64,000 nt of DNA from Allochromatium humboldtianum. GTDB lineage: Bacteria; Pseudomonadota; Gammaproteobacteria; Chromatiales; Chromatiaceae. The stretch lies in assembly GCF_013385175.1 (NCBI RefSeq), contig NZ_JABZEO010000007.1, positions 124,001-188,000 of the forward strand, given 5' to 3'. This document shows, piece after piece, positions 27,047 to 37,949 of this stretch; within the stretch, counting starts at the first letter, position 1, and each line of letters opens with the position of its first letter. Under the pieces are notes generated by a model. It was not told where the DNA came from, ran no database searches, and saw nothing but the letters and a program-made list of their open reading frames with translations. The translations under genes and the position numbers were made by a program.

Positions 27047-28477
27047 TCAGGTGAAGACATCGAGCCGGCGCGACAGCACCGAGATGGTGCCGCGGGACTC
27101 GATCCGATCCTCGTCGTCCTCGGTCTCGAGATCCTCGACTCCAGCCGATCCGCCGCCTTCGCGCCCGCTCCCGCCGCGATCCTGGGGCGCCTGATCCGAG
27201 ACCGAGACATTGCCCAGCAAGACGCCGTCCTGGGCGAGCGCCTCGCGCAGCCGGGGCATGGCCGCCTCCAGCACCTCGCGCGCGATGGGATGCGCGGAGA
27301 CGAACTGCACATGGGTCTTGTCGCCCTCCTGGACAAGGCGCACGTCCAGGGCGCCCAGACTGGGTGGATGCAGTTTGATCTCGGCCGTGTCGAGTCCATT
27401 GTCGACCGACCAGCGCACCTGCTCGGCCAGACGCTGCTCGCCGCCGGGCTGGAGCAGGCGGTTGAGATCCAGGGTCTGGAGGCGTGCGCCGGTCGTTGGC
27501 GTTTCGGTCGCCGATGTGCTGCGCGTCGATCCAGTCGACCCCAGGTCGTTGCGCTCGCCGATTTCCGTATTTTCCGCAGCCACATCCAGTACCGATTCGA
27601 GTGTCCTGTCGCCACTCTTCGAGGATGTCTGTAGCGCCTCAAGCGTAGGACCGAGGGATTCATCGACCAGAATGCTTGAATCCGAGGACGCGGAAATCGA
27701 GGCTGCCAGCCGGACCCCAGCTCCGTCACCGCTCGATTGACGCGCAAGCCAGGATGGCAGGGTCGAAGTCGACTCAACAGTTTCAGGATCTTTGCTGATC
27801 TCAGATCCTGTAACGCCTGAAGCGGCAATTGGATCGGTCTGCCTCAAGAGTCTTGTCAGCGCCTCCAGATCGAAGGACGTCGAGTCGACAGACTCTGACG
27901 TCGGAGCCAGTTGATTTCCAAGCGCCTCCTGTGTTGTCAAAGGCACGGTGGTCGACTGGCCGAGACCAGTCGCTACAGCGATCGCCTCCGAGCTTTTTCC
28001 CGAGCCATGACCTAGAGACATATACGGTAGAGCGCGAGCGGAATTTTCTGATTCTTGAGGGAGGATTTGACCGGATTCGCTCAGCCAATCGAGCACCATC
28101 GTTGGTAGTGAGCCAAGGCCCGCGACCGGCGTCGACTCATTCTCCGACGCCGCTTCGTCGGCGGAAGCACTCTCTTCATCGATGCCGGACAGCGCCCTCT
28201 CGCCGAACAAGCCGGTAATGGACAGCCGGCCGGAAGACGATTCACTCTGTCCCTGGACGAGCGCAAAAAACTGCGCCACCAGCGACGCGTCGTCGATGGC
28301 CGCAACCTCGATCGGATCATCGCCGCGCTGAAGCATGAGCGACTTGATCTGACCGGCCAGTGATTGCACGAACTCACCACTATCAGCCGAATCCAGAACT
28401 CCATTTTCGTCCAGTCCACCCAGGATCTGCGGCAGCAGCCCCGAGAGTCCGGTCGATGTCGAATCAGTCGTCATCAT
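27047..28477 (-). CDS. fliK: Flagellar hook-length control protein FliK
   Basis: A 476-residue protein. Residues about 1-370 are low-similarity, Ser/Glu-rich ruler sequence. The C-terminal hook domain (about 375-470) has EQRLAEQVRWSVDNGLDTAEI and KLHPPSLGALDVRL, the FliK hallmark. It measures hook length and signals FlhB. ATG at 28477 follows AGGAG at eight bases; a neighbouring ATG at 28474 is also possible. Base composition in the middle (27600-28100) is less GC-biased than in its neighbours. Confidence 0.93.
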   Translation of the reverse strand: MMTTDSTSTGLSGLLPQILGGLDENGVLDSADSGEFVQSLAGQIKSLMLQRGDDPIEVAAIDDASLVAQFFALVQGQSESSSGRLSITGLFGERALSGIDEESASADEAASENESTPVAGLGSLPTMVLDWLSESGQILPQESENSARALPYMSLGHGSGKSSEAIAVATGLGQSTTVPLTTQEALGNQLAPTSESVDSTSFDLEALTRLLRQTDPIAASGVTGSEISKDPETVESTSTLPSWLARQSSGDGAGVRLAASISASSDSSILVDESLGPTLEALQTSSKSGDRTLESVLDVAAENTEIGERNDLGSTGSTRSTSATETPTTGARLQTLDLNRLLQPGGEQRLAEQVRWSVDNGLDTAEIKLHPPSLGALDVRLVQEGDKTHVQFVSAHPIAREVLEAAMPRLREALAQDGVLLGNVSVSDQAPQDRGGSGREGGGSAGVEDLETEDDEDRIESRGTISVLSRRLDVFT

Positions 28478-28482
28478 CGCGA

Positions 28483-28938
28483 TCACTCCTCGCCGGACGC
28501 CGTGAAACCGGCGTCTCGATCGGAATCGAAGGCCTTGCGCGTGGCCCACATGTCGAGCTCGCGCTGTTGTCGGCGCCCATCGGCGATGGCGTCGAACCGG
28601 CGGCGACGTTCGATGAGCTTTTCGAGCGAGCGGCTGGCCTGATGGCGATCCATCCAGACCGTGCGCGCCTGATCGACCTGGCTCTGAGCGGCCGCCACGC
28701 GCAGATCCTGCTGTTGCAGCGCCTCGCGCAACTGGTGGTGCATGAGCGAGAGCTGTTTCATCAAGTTCACGTCGTTCGGGACCGGCGCATTGAGATAGCT
28801 CGCCTGGTACTCGACGAGCAGGGCGCGCTGCTGCTCGACCCGGTTGAGTTCGGCCAGACGCCCGGCGAGCGCCACGGCCGCCTCGTTCTCCTGGGCCTCG
28901 CGGATCTTCAACAGACGCTGGAAACGTTTGACGCTCAT
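28483..28938 (-). CDS. fliJ: Flagellar export chaperone FliJ
   Basis: A 151-residue protein that is almost entirely an antiparallel coiled coil and starts MSVKRFQRLLKIREAQE. FliJ connects the FliI ATPase ring to FlhA and helps chaperone recycling. It is placed between fliI and fliK as usual. Confidence 0.92.
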   Translation of the reverse strand: MSVKRFQRLLKIREAQENEAAVALAGRLAELNRVEQQRALLVEYQASYLNAPVPNDVNLMKQLSLMHHQLREALQQQDLRVAAAQSQVDQARTVWMDRHQASRSLEKLIERRRRFDAIADGRRQQRELDMWATRKAFDSDRDAGFTASGEE

Positions 28939-28967
28939 TCCCCATTCACCTCAGTGGACCGACGGAC

Positions 28968-30353
28968 TCACTGACTCAACGGCAAGCCCAGCAGCTCGAA
29001 CAGTTGATGCCGCGAATCCTCGAAACTGGCCTTCTCCAGCCGATTCTGACCCAGATAGGCCTCCAGGCGCGGATTGATGGCCACGGCCTCGTCGAGCTGG
29101 GGGTCCGATCCCTTGCGATAGGCGCCGACCGCGATCAGGTCGCGGTTGCGTTCATAGGTCGACATCAGGTTGCGGAAACGATAGGCCGCCTTCTGGTGCT
29201 CGGGCGTGACCACGGCGCTCATGACACGCGAGACCGAGGCGCCGACGTCGATGGCCGGATAGCGCCCGGTCTCGGCGATCGCGCGCGAGAGCACCACATG
29301 GCCGTCGAGGATGGCGCGCGCCGAGTCGACGATGGGATCGTTCTGGTCGTCGCCCTCGGCGAGCACGGTATAGAAGGCGGTGATCGAACCGCCGCCCTTG
29401 TCGCCGTTGCCCGCACGCTCGACCAGTTGCGGCAGACGCGCGAACACCGAGGCCGAATAGCCCTTGGTCGCCGGTGGTTCGCCGATGGCCATGGCGATCT
29501 CGCGCGCGCCCTGAGCGAAGCGGGTCAGCGAATCCATCAGCAACAGCACGTTCAGCCCCCGGTCGCGGAAGGATTCGGCGATGGTGGTCGACACCCAGGC
29601 GCCGTGCTGGCGCAGCAGCGGCGACTGGTCGGCGGGCACGGCCACGACCACGGTCCGCTTGCGCGATTCATCGTCGAGGATGTCGTAGATGAACTCGTTG
29701 ACCTCGCGGCCACGCTCGCCGATGAGTCCGACCACGATGACATCGGCTGAGGTGTGGCGGGTCATCATGCCCAGCAGCACGCTCTTGCCCACGCCGCTAC
29801 CGGCGAACAGCCCGATACGCTGGCCGCGACCGACCGACAGCAGGCCGTTGAGCGCGCGAATCCCGACGTCGAGCGGCTGGGTGACGGGTACGCGCCCGAG
29901 CGGGTTGATCGGACGTCCCTCGATCGGCGCCATCTCGGCGGTGCGGATGGGGCCGCCGCCATCGAGCGGTTTGCCGAGCGCATCGACGACCCGACCGAGC
30001 AGCGCCGGACCGACCGGGATGCGCCGGGCCTGTTCCAGCGGCTCGATTCGCGCGCCCGGCGCCAGACCTTCGAGCTTGCCCTCGGGCATCAGGAAGGTGC
30101 GCTCGCCCTGGAAACCGACCACCTCGGCGCCCAGACGGGTGCCGTGAGCGGTATGGATCGCCGCCCGTCCGCCGACCGGCAGCCGGATGCCCTCGGCCTC
30201 GAGCGTCATGCCGACCATGCGTGATAGCCGTCCCTCTGGCTGGGGCGCGGGGACGTCCTCGATACGCCGGCGCGAGCGTGCCAGACGGTCGCGCAGACCA
30301 TGCACGAGCTGCTCGGAACCCTGCTGTTTCAGATCCTCGATGACGTCGCTCAT
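28968..30353 (-). CDS. fliI: Flagellum-specific ATP synthase FliI
   Basis: A 461-residue F1-beta-like ATPase that energises flagellar protein export. The Walker A motif GSGVGKS is at 185-191, Walker B is [12 protein letters not shown], and the arginine-finger region follows. The start overlaps fliH by four bases. Confidence 0.97.
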   Translation of the reverse strand: MSDVIEDLKQQGSEQLVHGLRDRLARSRRRIEDVPAPQPEGRLSRMVGMTLEAEGIRLPVGGRAAIHTAHGTRLGAEVVGFQGERTFLMPEGKLEGLAPGARIEPLEQARRIPVGPALLGRVVDALGKPLDGGGPIRTAEMAPIEGRPINPLGRVPVTQPLDVGIRALNGLLSVGRGQRIGLFAGSGVGKSVLLGMMTRHTSADVIVVGLIGERGREVNEFIYDILDDESRKRTVVVAVPADQSPLLRQHGAWVSTTIAESFRDRGLNVLLLMDSLTRFAQGAREIAMAIGEPPATKGYSASVFARLPQLVERAGNGDKGGGSITAFYTVLAEGDDQNDPIVDSARAILDGHVVLSRAIAETGRYPAIDVGASVSRVMSAVVTPEHQKAAYRFRNLMSTYERNRDLIAVGAYRKGSDPQLDEAVAINPRLEAYLGQNRLEKASFEDSRHQLFELLGLPLSQ

Positions 30354-31183
30354 GTCGGGTGCACCTCGGTTTCCGATTCAGGGACAGACGCCGGCTCGGC
30401 AACGGGTTCCATCTCGGGTTCGGCCATCGGCTCCGATTCATCGGTCGACGGCGACGGCGCGGGCGGCTCAAGCTCGCCCCAGATCGCATCGATCCCCTGA
30501 CGCAGCCGCGTCTCTAAGCCGGCATCGATACGGCTCGGACCGCTGGTCAGGATGCAACCGCCCGGCTCGACCTCCGGATCGGCGATCCAGGTCGGCTGCT
30601 CGTCGTTGGCCTCGGCATAGGCCGCCAGCAGTTCCTGGTCGCGCGGATTGACGTGAATCCGCACCGGATGCTTGCGCGAGGGCAGCTGCTGAAGCGCCTC
30701 GTGCAACACCTGCTGAATGAGTTCGGGACGGGTGGTCAATTCGGCCATGACCACGCGCCGCGCCAATGCCGACACCAGCGCCAGCAATTCGGGCTCCAGG
30801 GCATCCGCTGAATCGGCCAGCGGATCGGCCAGGGCGCGTGCGATCCCTTCGAGCGCGGCGACCGTCTCACTCAGTGTCCGCTCCTCGGTCTGGCGCCATT
30901 CCTGCTCGCGCGCCTCGCGCTCGGCACGTTCGGCCTCGGCCTCCTGGTCGGCCTTCTCGCGCCCCTCGCGATAGCCGGTCTCATAGCCGTCGCGATAACC
31001 GGCCTCGACACCCTCGTGCCGCGCCGCTTCCTGCAAAGCCGCTATCTCCTCGGGCGTGGGCGGCGGCGGCCCCTCGGGTTCGGCGACCTCCACGGCATTC
31101 GGGTCGAAGTCGACATCGGGCGGCAGCCAGCGCCGAATGCCGGCGGCAAGCTGTGGATCGGACGTCGAGAGGAAACGACTCAC
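30350..31183 (-). CDS. fliH: Flagellar export stator protein FliH
   Basis: A 277-residue FliH with a central Glu/Arg-rich coiled coil containing GxxxG-like spacing ([13 protein letters not shown]), a C-terminal FliH domain and an acidic Pro/Glu tail. FliH regulates FliI and docks it to FliN. It overlaps both fliG (start) and fliI (end) by four bases. Confidence 0.94.
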   Translation of the reverse strand: MSRFLSTSDPQLAAGIRRWLPPDVDFDPNAVEVAEPEGPPPPTPEEIAALQEAARHEGVEAGYRDGYETGYREGREKADQEAEAERAEREAREQEWRQTEERTLSETVAALEGIARALADPLADSADALEPELLALVSALARRVVMAELTTRPELIQQVLHEALQQLPSRKHPVRIHVNPRDQELLAAYAEANDEQPTWIADPEVEPGGCILTSGPSRIDAGLETRLRQGIDAIWGELEPPAPSPSTDESEPMAEPEMEPVAEPASVPESETEVHPT

Positions 31184-32184
31184 AGCATCGCCTCCCCACC
31201 CTTGCTGCCGAGCACGATCTCACCACTGTCGGCCAGACGCCGCGCCACGGCCAGGATCTCCTTCTGCGCGGTCTCGACATCGCTCACGCGCACCGGCCCC
31301 TTGGTCTCCAGATCCTCGCGCAGCATCTCGGCGGCGCGCTTGGACATGTTCTTGAAGATCTTGTCCCTGAGCTCCTCCTCGGCCCCCTTGAGCGCCAGCA
31401 CCAGGGATTCGGTCGTCACCTCGCGCAGCAGGGTCTGGATGCCGCGATCGTCGACATCGACCAGATTGGCGAAGACGAACATCAGCTCCTGGATACGCTC
31501 GCTCAGATCCTCGTCGACCTGACTGACGCCCTCCATGATCGCCGTCTCGCGTGTGCCTTCCATGAAGTTGAGGATGTTGGCCGCCGTCTGCACCCCGCCG
31601 ATCATCGAGGACTTGGCGGTATTCTTGCCCGAGAGCTGGCTCTCCAGGATCTCGTCGAGTTCCTGCAACGCCGCCGGCTGCACGCCGTCGAGCGTGGCGA
31701 TACGCAGGATCAGATCCGACTGCATCCGCTCGGGCAGATGCGAGAGGGTTTCCGCCGACTGATCCGGGTCGAGGTGTGAAAGCACGATCGCCACGATCTG
31801 CGGATGCTCGTGACGGATCATCTCGGCGATGGCGCGCGGGTCGAGCCACTTGAGCGCTTCCAGACCCTTGGAGTTGCGCCCGATCAGGATGCGGTCGATG
31901 AGACCGGCAGCCTTCTCGTCGCCGAGCGCCGTGCGCAGCACACTGCGCACATAGTCATCGGCGCCGATGCCGAGCGCGGTCTGATCCTGGATCAGCTCGG
32001 AGAACTCCTTGAGCACGGCGTCGATGTCGGTGCGCGTGATCCGGTCCAGCGAGGCCATGGCGCCGCCGATCCTCTGGACCTCCTTCGGTCCCATGTGACG
32101 CAGCAGTTCGGCGGCGCATTCCTCGCCGAGGCTCATCATGAAGATGGCCACGCGCTCGGCCCCCGTTTTCTTATCCGTTGCCAT
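31180..32184 (-). CDS. fliG: Flagellar motor switch protein FliG
   Basis: A 334-residue FliG with the N-terminal FliF-binding domain (VAIFMMSLGEECAAELLRHMG), the middle domain with EHPQIVAIVLSHL, and the C-terminal torque domain with charged residues around FVFANLVDVDDRGIQTLLREV. It transmits force from the stators to the rotor. It overlaps fliF by 14 bases. Confidence 0.97.
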   Translation of the reverse strand: MATDKKTGAERVAIFMMSLGEECAAELLRHMGPKEVQRIGGAMASLDRITRTDIDAVLKEFSELIQDQTALGIGADDYVRSVLRTALGDEKAAGLIDRILIGRNSKGLEALKWLDPRAIAEMIRHEHPQIVAIVLSHLDPDQSAETLSHLPERMQSDLILRIATLDGVQPAALQELDEILESQLSGKNTAKSSMIGGVQTAANILNFMEGTRETAIMEGVSQVDEDLSERIQELMFVFANLVDVDDRGIQTLLREVTTESLVLALKGAEEELRDKIFKNMSKRAAEMLREDLETKGPVRVSDVETAQKEILAVARRLADSGEIVLGSKGGEAML

Positions 32185-33904
32185 CTTCAGCCAACCATTG
32201 TTTCATGACCTGGACCACGCGCTTGGGATCTTCGCGCACCATCTCGCGCACGGCCTCCAGGTCGAGTTGTTGACGGTCCGGTCCCTTCGGACCCATGAGA
32301 GCGGCGATGCCCGAGGGTTCGTGCGTCAGCGACACGATCTCCTCGCCTTCTTCGCCTTCCTCGCCTTCGATGCCTTCCGTCAGGGCGCGGGTCTCCTCGT
32401 CTTCCTCCGGCTTTTCCGGCTCGGGCGGCTTGGGCAGGATCTGATTGAGCGCCGGCTTGACGACGGTCAGCATCACGATCAGCGCCAGCAGCAGTCCGCC
32501 AACGATCTTGACCAGCTCCAGGAACCAGGGTTGCGTCCAGATCGGCTCGGCGTCCTCATCGGATTCGGGCACGAAGGAGGCCGAGCGCACCTGCAGCGAG
32601 TCCCCGCGCGCTTCGTTGAAGCCGATGGCCTCGCGCACCAGCTCGCGCAGCGTCTCCATCTCGGCATCCGAACGCGGGGCGCGGATCGGCTCGCCGGCCT
32701 CGTTGACCTGATCGACGTAGTCGACCACCACCGCCGCCGTGAGCCGGCGCACACCGCCGGGCGTCTCCTGAATATGTGAGATCGTCCGATCGACCTCATA
32801 GTTGCGCGTCGTCTGCTGACTGCGGCTGCTCGGCACCGTGGCATTGCCCTGCCCCTGCGCCTGCTGCTGACCGACCACGCCGCCGGCCGGCGGCTGATTG
32901 GTCAGGGCGCCCGGAATGCCGCCGGCGAGCGGATCGGCGCCGATGCGCTCTTCCTCGTTCAGCTGCTCGGAGCGGATCGCGGTCTTGTCCGGATCATAGG
33001 ACTCCTGGGTGCGCTCGACACGCGAGAAATCCAGATCCGCCGACACCTGGACCCGCACCCGATCGCGCCCGACGATGGGCGCCAGCAGCGACTGGACGCG
33101 GTCGACATAGCGCGACTCGACCCGATGGGTGTATTCCAGATGGTCGAGACTGAGCCGGCTGCTCTTGTCCTCGCCATCCGAGGTCAGGAGCCGCCCGCTC
33201 TGATCGACCACGGTCACGCGATCAGGCGTCAGCTCAGGAATACTGGAAGACACCAGATGCACGATGGCCCCGACCTGGGTGTCGGTCAAGCCCCGGCTGC
33301 CCTTCAGATGCACGACGACCGAGGCGCTCGGCGGCACGCGCTCGCGCACGAACACCGAGCGCTCGGCCCTGGCGATGTGCACCCGCGCCTTCTCGACCGG
33401 CTCCAGGGCGGCGATGGAGCGCCCCAATTCGCCTTCGAGCGCGCGCTGGAAGCGGGCGCCCTCGATCAGACGGCTGGTGCCGAAGCCCGAGTCCTGCTGC
33501 AACAGCTCGAAGCCGATGTCCGCCGATTTCGGCAACCCCTGACCGGCGAGTTGCAGCCGGGTCTCGGCGACGCGCTGCTGGGGAATCTCGATGCGCCCGG
33601 AAGTGTTGTCGACCCGGTAGGGCACGCCGAGCTGGGTCAGCGCCTCCATCACCTCGGAGGCCTCGGCGCTCTCGAGCTGGCTGAACAGCGGCACATAGGT
33701 CGGCTTGAGGGCCCAGAACAGGATGGCCGCCACCGCCACCAGTCCGCCGGCGAGCATACCGATGAGCGCGATCTGACGCCCGACCGACATCTCCCTGAAA
33801 ACCTGGAGACCGAGCGTCAGACGTCCGCCCAGCGTATTCGGATCCGCTGCGGGGGGCTGATCCTGGGTCGGGTTCTCGGTGATGGCGGTATCGATGGCGG
33901 CCAT
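32171..33904 (-). CDS. fliF: Flagellar MS-ring protein FliF
   Basis: A 577-residue FliF. Membrane helix 1 (about 45-66) and helix 2 (about 455-475) flank periplasmic ring domains with YVPLFSQLESAEASEVMEAL and a conserved NYEVDRTISH loop. The cytoplasmic C-terminus with EEEE-like acidic runs binds FliG. It forms the MS-ring on which the basal body assembles. Confidence 0.97.
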   Translation of the reverse strand: MAAIDTAITENPTQDQPPAADPNTLGGRLTLGLQVFREMSVGRQIALIGMLAGGLVAVAAILFWALKPTYVPLFSQLESAEASEVMEALTQLGVPYRVDNTSGRIEIPQQRVAETRLQLAGQGLPKSADIGFELLQQDSGFGTSRLIEGARFQRALEGELGRSIAALEPVEKARVHIARAERSVFVRERVPPSASVVVHLKGSRGLTDTQVGAIVHLVSSSIPELTPDRVTVVDQSGRLLTSDGEDKSSRLSLDHLEYTHRVESRYVDRVQSLLAPIVGRDRVRVQVSADLDFSRVERTQESYDPDKTAIRSEQLNEEERIGADPLAGGIPGALTNQPPAGGVVGQQQAQGQGNATVPSSRSQQTTRNYEVDRTISHIQETPGGVRRLTAAVVVDYVDQVNEAGEPIRAPRSDAEMETLRELVREAIGFNEARGDSLQVRSASFVPESDEDAEPIWTQPWFLELVKIVGGLLLALIVMLTVVKPALNQILPKPPEPEKPEEDEETRALTEGIEGEEGEEGEEIVSLTHEPSGIAALMGPKGPDRQQLDLEAVREMVREDPKRVVQVMKQWLAEDGNG

Positions 33905-33930
33905 GTGGGGTTAACTCGGCGGCGTCCGGC

Positions 33931-34269
33931 CTAGACCTGCATGCTCATGACTTCCTGATAGGCCGACAGCAACCGGTTGCGCACCTGATTGGCGGCCTCG
34001 AAAGCGATGCTCGACCGGTTCATGGCCACCATGACCTGGGGCAGACTGACATTGTTGTCGCCCAGCTCGAAGCGTGTCTGCATGGATGACGACTCCTGCT
34101 GAATCTCGTTGACATCGCGAATGGCGTCGCGCAGTTTGGCGGCGAAATCCTCGTCCTGACCCGCCGCGCCCTGGGGCTCGGCGACCGGCGCCGCATTTTC
34201 GACGCGACCCGACTGGGCGAGCGCACGCATCTGCGCCAGCACATTCTGGATCTGCATCTCGCCACTCAT
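33931..34269 (-). CDS. fliE: Flagellar hook-basal body protein FliE
   Basis: A 112-residue rod-MS-ring junction protein with the C-terminal family motif VMVAMNRSSIAFEAANQVRNRLLSAYQEVMSM. It is the first gene of the long fli transcript. A sigma-54 promoter lies about 100 bases upstream (34377-34392). Confidence 0.95.
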   Translation of the reverse strand: MSGEMQIQNVLAQMRALAQSGRVENAAPVAEPQGAAGQDEDFAAKLRDAIRDVNEIQQESSSMQTRFELGDNNVSLPQVMVAMNRSSIAFEAANQVRNRLLSAYQEVMSMQV

Positions 34270-34376
34270 GACTCTGGAATCTCCCGGCTCGTGCCTCGTG
34301 GGATCGAGGCCCGTCTCCGCGCGTACCCGAGTGCGTCACTCGGTGGGGGACGGCCATCATTGGATGGTCAAAGCCA

Positions 34377-34392
34377 AGCAAATTGAGTGCCG
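34377..34392 (-). promoter_or_regulatory. Sigma-54 (-24/-12) promoter of the fliE operon
   Basis: On the minus strand the sequence GGCACTCAATTTGCT gives a GGCAC -24 element and a TTGCT -12 element with the exact N5 spacing of the consensus TGGCAC-N5-TTGCW. The -12 GC dinucleotide is at 34378-34379, so transcription would begin near 34366, leaving about 97 bases of leader before fliE. It lies just downstream of fleQ, whose product is a sigma-54 activator, and fits the known control of fliE in polar flagellates. Confidence 0.75.
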
Positions 34393-34407
34393 GAGTCCGG
34401 GGCACTC
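34385..34407. repeat. Inverted repeat overlapping the -24 box of PfliE
   Basis: The arms GAGTGCC and GGCACTC are separated by nine bases on the plus strand. The arm nearest fliE contains the -24 GGCAC of the sigma-54 promoter. It could be an activator or repressor site, or a hairpin ending the fleQ transcript; there is no T-run to support a terminator. Confidence 0.45.
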
Positions 34408-34469
34408 AAACGACCGAGAACGACGTCTTTTTGACGCCCGAGAGGTCATGCAGGATGTTCGACGACGGT

Positions 34470-35837
<1,368 letters not shown>

Positions 35838-36052
35838 CACCGAGCGCGTTCCTCTTTCCCCTCAAGCTAGCCGTCGCACAGACGGTCGATGCCGGCGCCG
35901 ATCGTCGACGCTCATGATCCGGGCGGCCATTGACCCGAGAATTGAAGTGGCCAAGATCCTAACCGCTTCGGAGACGACGGAAAAGTCATTCAGCACGCTT
36001 CGACGCACTCTTGCTAAGATGACGCCATCGACAGACTGCCCGAGTTGAGACC

Positions 36053-36373
36053 ATGCTCGCGAGTATCCAGAACTACTATGAACGCCTGGTCCTGGAGTCC
36101 ATCCGGGAGAAACTCTCGGGGCGGGACGAGGAATACGACGCCGACTTCGTGGCCGACCTCGCCTGCCTGGCGCTCAATGCGCTGCCGGCCCGCTATGTGC
36201 GCCACACGGTGGATCTCTGGTCCCATCTCGGGGACGGAGACCGCGCGATCATGTCTCAGGAGGTCGACGACGCCGTCGAGGCCGCGCTCGCGGTGATGCA
36301 CCGCCGCCGCGAGTCACGCCGCACCGAGGCCGCCGAACAGGAGCCGGGCAAGACGCGCCTGCCCTGGACCTAG
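36053..36373 (+). CDS. ComFB-family (late competence) small protein
   Basis: A 106-residue cytoplasmic protein with the ComFB pattern: NYYERLVLESIREKL, then DADFVADLACLALNALPARYVRH. It has no membrane segment. ComFB-like proteins have been reported as cyclic dinucleotide receptors in some bacteria, which would fit its place beside FleQ and an HDOD protein; that link is inference. It is transcribed away from fleQ (215-base divergent gap), and its stop shares the palindrome CTAG with the stop of the convergent HDOD gene. Confidence 0.78.
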   Translation: MLASIQNYYERLVLESIREKLSGRDEEYDADFVADLACLALNALPARYVRHTVDLWSHLGDGDRAIMSQEVDDAVEAALAVMHRRRESRRTEAAEQEPGKTRLPWT

Positions 36374-37818
36374 CCGGGGGGCGTCTTCGCGGCGAGACGC
36401 TCCAGGGCCGTCTCGGCGAGCGTCGACAGGCACAGGAACCCCTGATAGGCGCGCGCATCGAGCGCACAGTCGGCCGATCGGCGGTCGGCATAGACCAGAC
36501 CGACCGGCCGTCCCGCGACCCATACCGAGCGCGCCATGAAGTCCTCCACGCGCGTCAGGGTCTCGACGTCCGGCGGCGCCTGGTCGCCCAGCTCGGCCCG
36601 GTTGGTCGCGTTCAGCCAGAGCGCTCCAGGGGCCGCCATCAGGCGTGCGAAGAGACCGTCGCGGTCGAGCGACAGACTGAAACGATTGAAGCCCGGCTCG
36701 AAGTCCGTGCCGACGAGCTGATCGGCCCTCAGGGTCCGCCGATCCGGATCCAGGACGGCGTAGACGACCCGATTCAGGCCCAGACCTCGATGCAGTCCAT
36801 GCAGCCAGTCCAGGATGAGCGTCTCGCGATCCTCGATCCGGCCGGCACTCAGCGCCGCGCCGGCGCGCTCCAGCTCATCGGCGCGTGGCGCCAGACAGAA
36901 GGACGCCGCGCACGGACGATCGAACCACGTCAGGTCTTCGTGTCCGCCGGCGCGCGGCAGCGCTTCCAGCGGCGTCAGACCGTACAACAGGGCGCGCTCG
37001 TTGAATCGATCCACGACACGATCGAGGCGGTCGGACAGGGTCGCCGGATCGCATCCAAGCAATTCCGAGACCAGTTCCAGATCCCGCCCCTGCCCCGGAT
37101 GACGCCAGCCGGCGAAGGCATGGCGCGCGATCTGGGTCGCCAGCATCACGTACAGCGGGCGCGGATGACGCGCATTGCGCCCGCGCATCGACTCGCGCGC
37201 CATCTCCGGCAGGTTCCAGGCACAGGCCAGCCCGTAGCCCAGCGCCTCCAGGCTCGCGCTGAGCGTCACGTATTCGGCCTCGTGCGGCAACACGTCCGGG
37301 TGCTCCATCATCTCCAGATAGCGGCCGATCCGGGCGTCGCCTCGCGCCAGCAGATACAGCTCGCCGAGATCGTTGAGCAGGGCCGCGAGCGCGATCTCGG
37401 CCGGCACCCGATCGCGTTCGAATTCGGCCCAGTCCAGTGCCAGCAGCGCCGCGAGCAAGGCCCGACCGCAACCGCGTCTGTAGTGTTCGAGCCGCCGGGC
37501 GTCGAGCACGTCCTCGGCCAGGGGCGCCTGACGCTCGAGTTCGGCCAGCGTCCGCGTACCGAGCATGTGGATGGCATCCTCCAGCACCACGATCTCGCGG
37601 CGGAAATGCCGATGCTCGACCGCGTTGGCCCGCTGCAGGACGCGCAGCGCCAGCCCGGGATCGCTCATCACCACTAGGGCGATGCGTCCGAGCGGCGCGC
37701 CGGCGTCGGCCAGCACCCGCGCCAGTTCGCGGCGCGTGCGCGCCTGGACCGGCAGCGTATCGAGCCGGGCCGTCGCGATCACCTCGTCCAACCACATCGA
37801 TCCCATCGCGTCTCGCAT
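36370..37818 (-). CDS. HDOD-domain signalling protein
   Basis: A protein of about 482 residues. An HDOD domain covers roughly residues 1-225, with the LPVQARTRRELARVLADAGAP lead and a helical core (SDPGLALRVLQRAN) lacking an HD metal motif. The C-terminal 180 residues look GAF-like (ETLILDWLHGLHRGLGLNRVVYAVLD ... VYADRRSADCALD). HDOD proteins take part in regulatory signalling, often with c-di-GMP or chemotaxis genes. The start is uncertain; ATG codons at 37818, 37806 and 37797 are all possible and GTG 37887 is unlikely. It is divergent from motA and may share its promoter region. Confidence 0.7.
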   Translation of the reverse strand: MRDAMGSMWLDEVIATARLDTLPVQARTRRELARVLADAGAPLGRIALVVMSDPGLALRVLQRANAVEHRHFRREIVVLEDAIHMLGTRTLAELERQAPLAEDVLDARRLEHYRRGCGRALLAALLALDWAEFERDRVPAEIALAALLNDLGELYLLARGDARIGRYLEMMEHPDVLPHEAEYVTLSASLEALGYGLACAWNLPEMARESMRGRNARHPRPLYVMLATQIARHAFAGWRHPGQGRDLELVSELLGCDPATLSDRLDRVVDRFNERALLYGLTPLEALPRAGGHEDLTWFDRPCAASFCLAPRADELERAGAALSAGRIEDRETLILDWLHGLHRGLGLNRVVYAVLDPDRRTLRADQLVGTDFEPGFNRFSLSLDRDGLFARLMAAPGALWLNATNRAELGDQAPPDVETLTRVEDFMARSVWVAGRPVGLVYADRRSADCALDARAYQGFLCLSTLAETALERLAAKTPPG

Positions 37819-37855
37819 CCCCAAATCGGATTCTGCGCGCCGTCGCATTGGTTGG

Positions 37856-37900
37856 CGCCGCTCGACGGATGCTATATTAGCGGGCACGCGAAAGGCGCGT
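37856..37900. promoter_or_regulatory. Candidate bidirectional promoter, motA / HDOD gene
   Basis: The near-palindrome GCTATATTAGC (37871-37881) provides a -10 on each strand. On the plus strand it is TGC-TATATT (extended -10, TATATT at 37873-37878) towards motA. On the minus strand it is TAATAT with an ATGACG -35 at 18 bases, towards the HDOD gene. No sigma-28 GCCGATAA box is visible. Confidence 0.4.
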
Positions 37901-37949
37901 CATGCGCCATGACTCCAGACATCCGTCAGTTGCTCGGTAGCCGGTCCAC

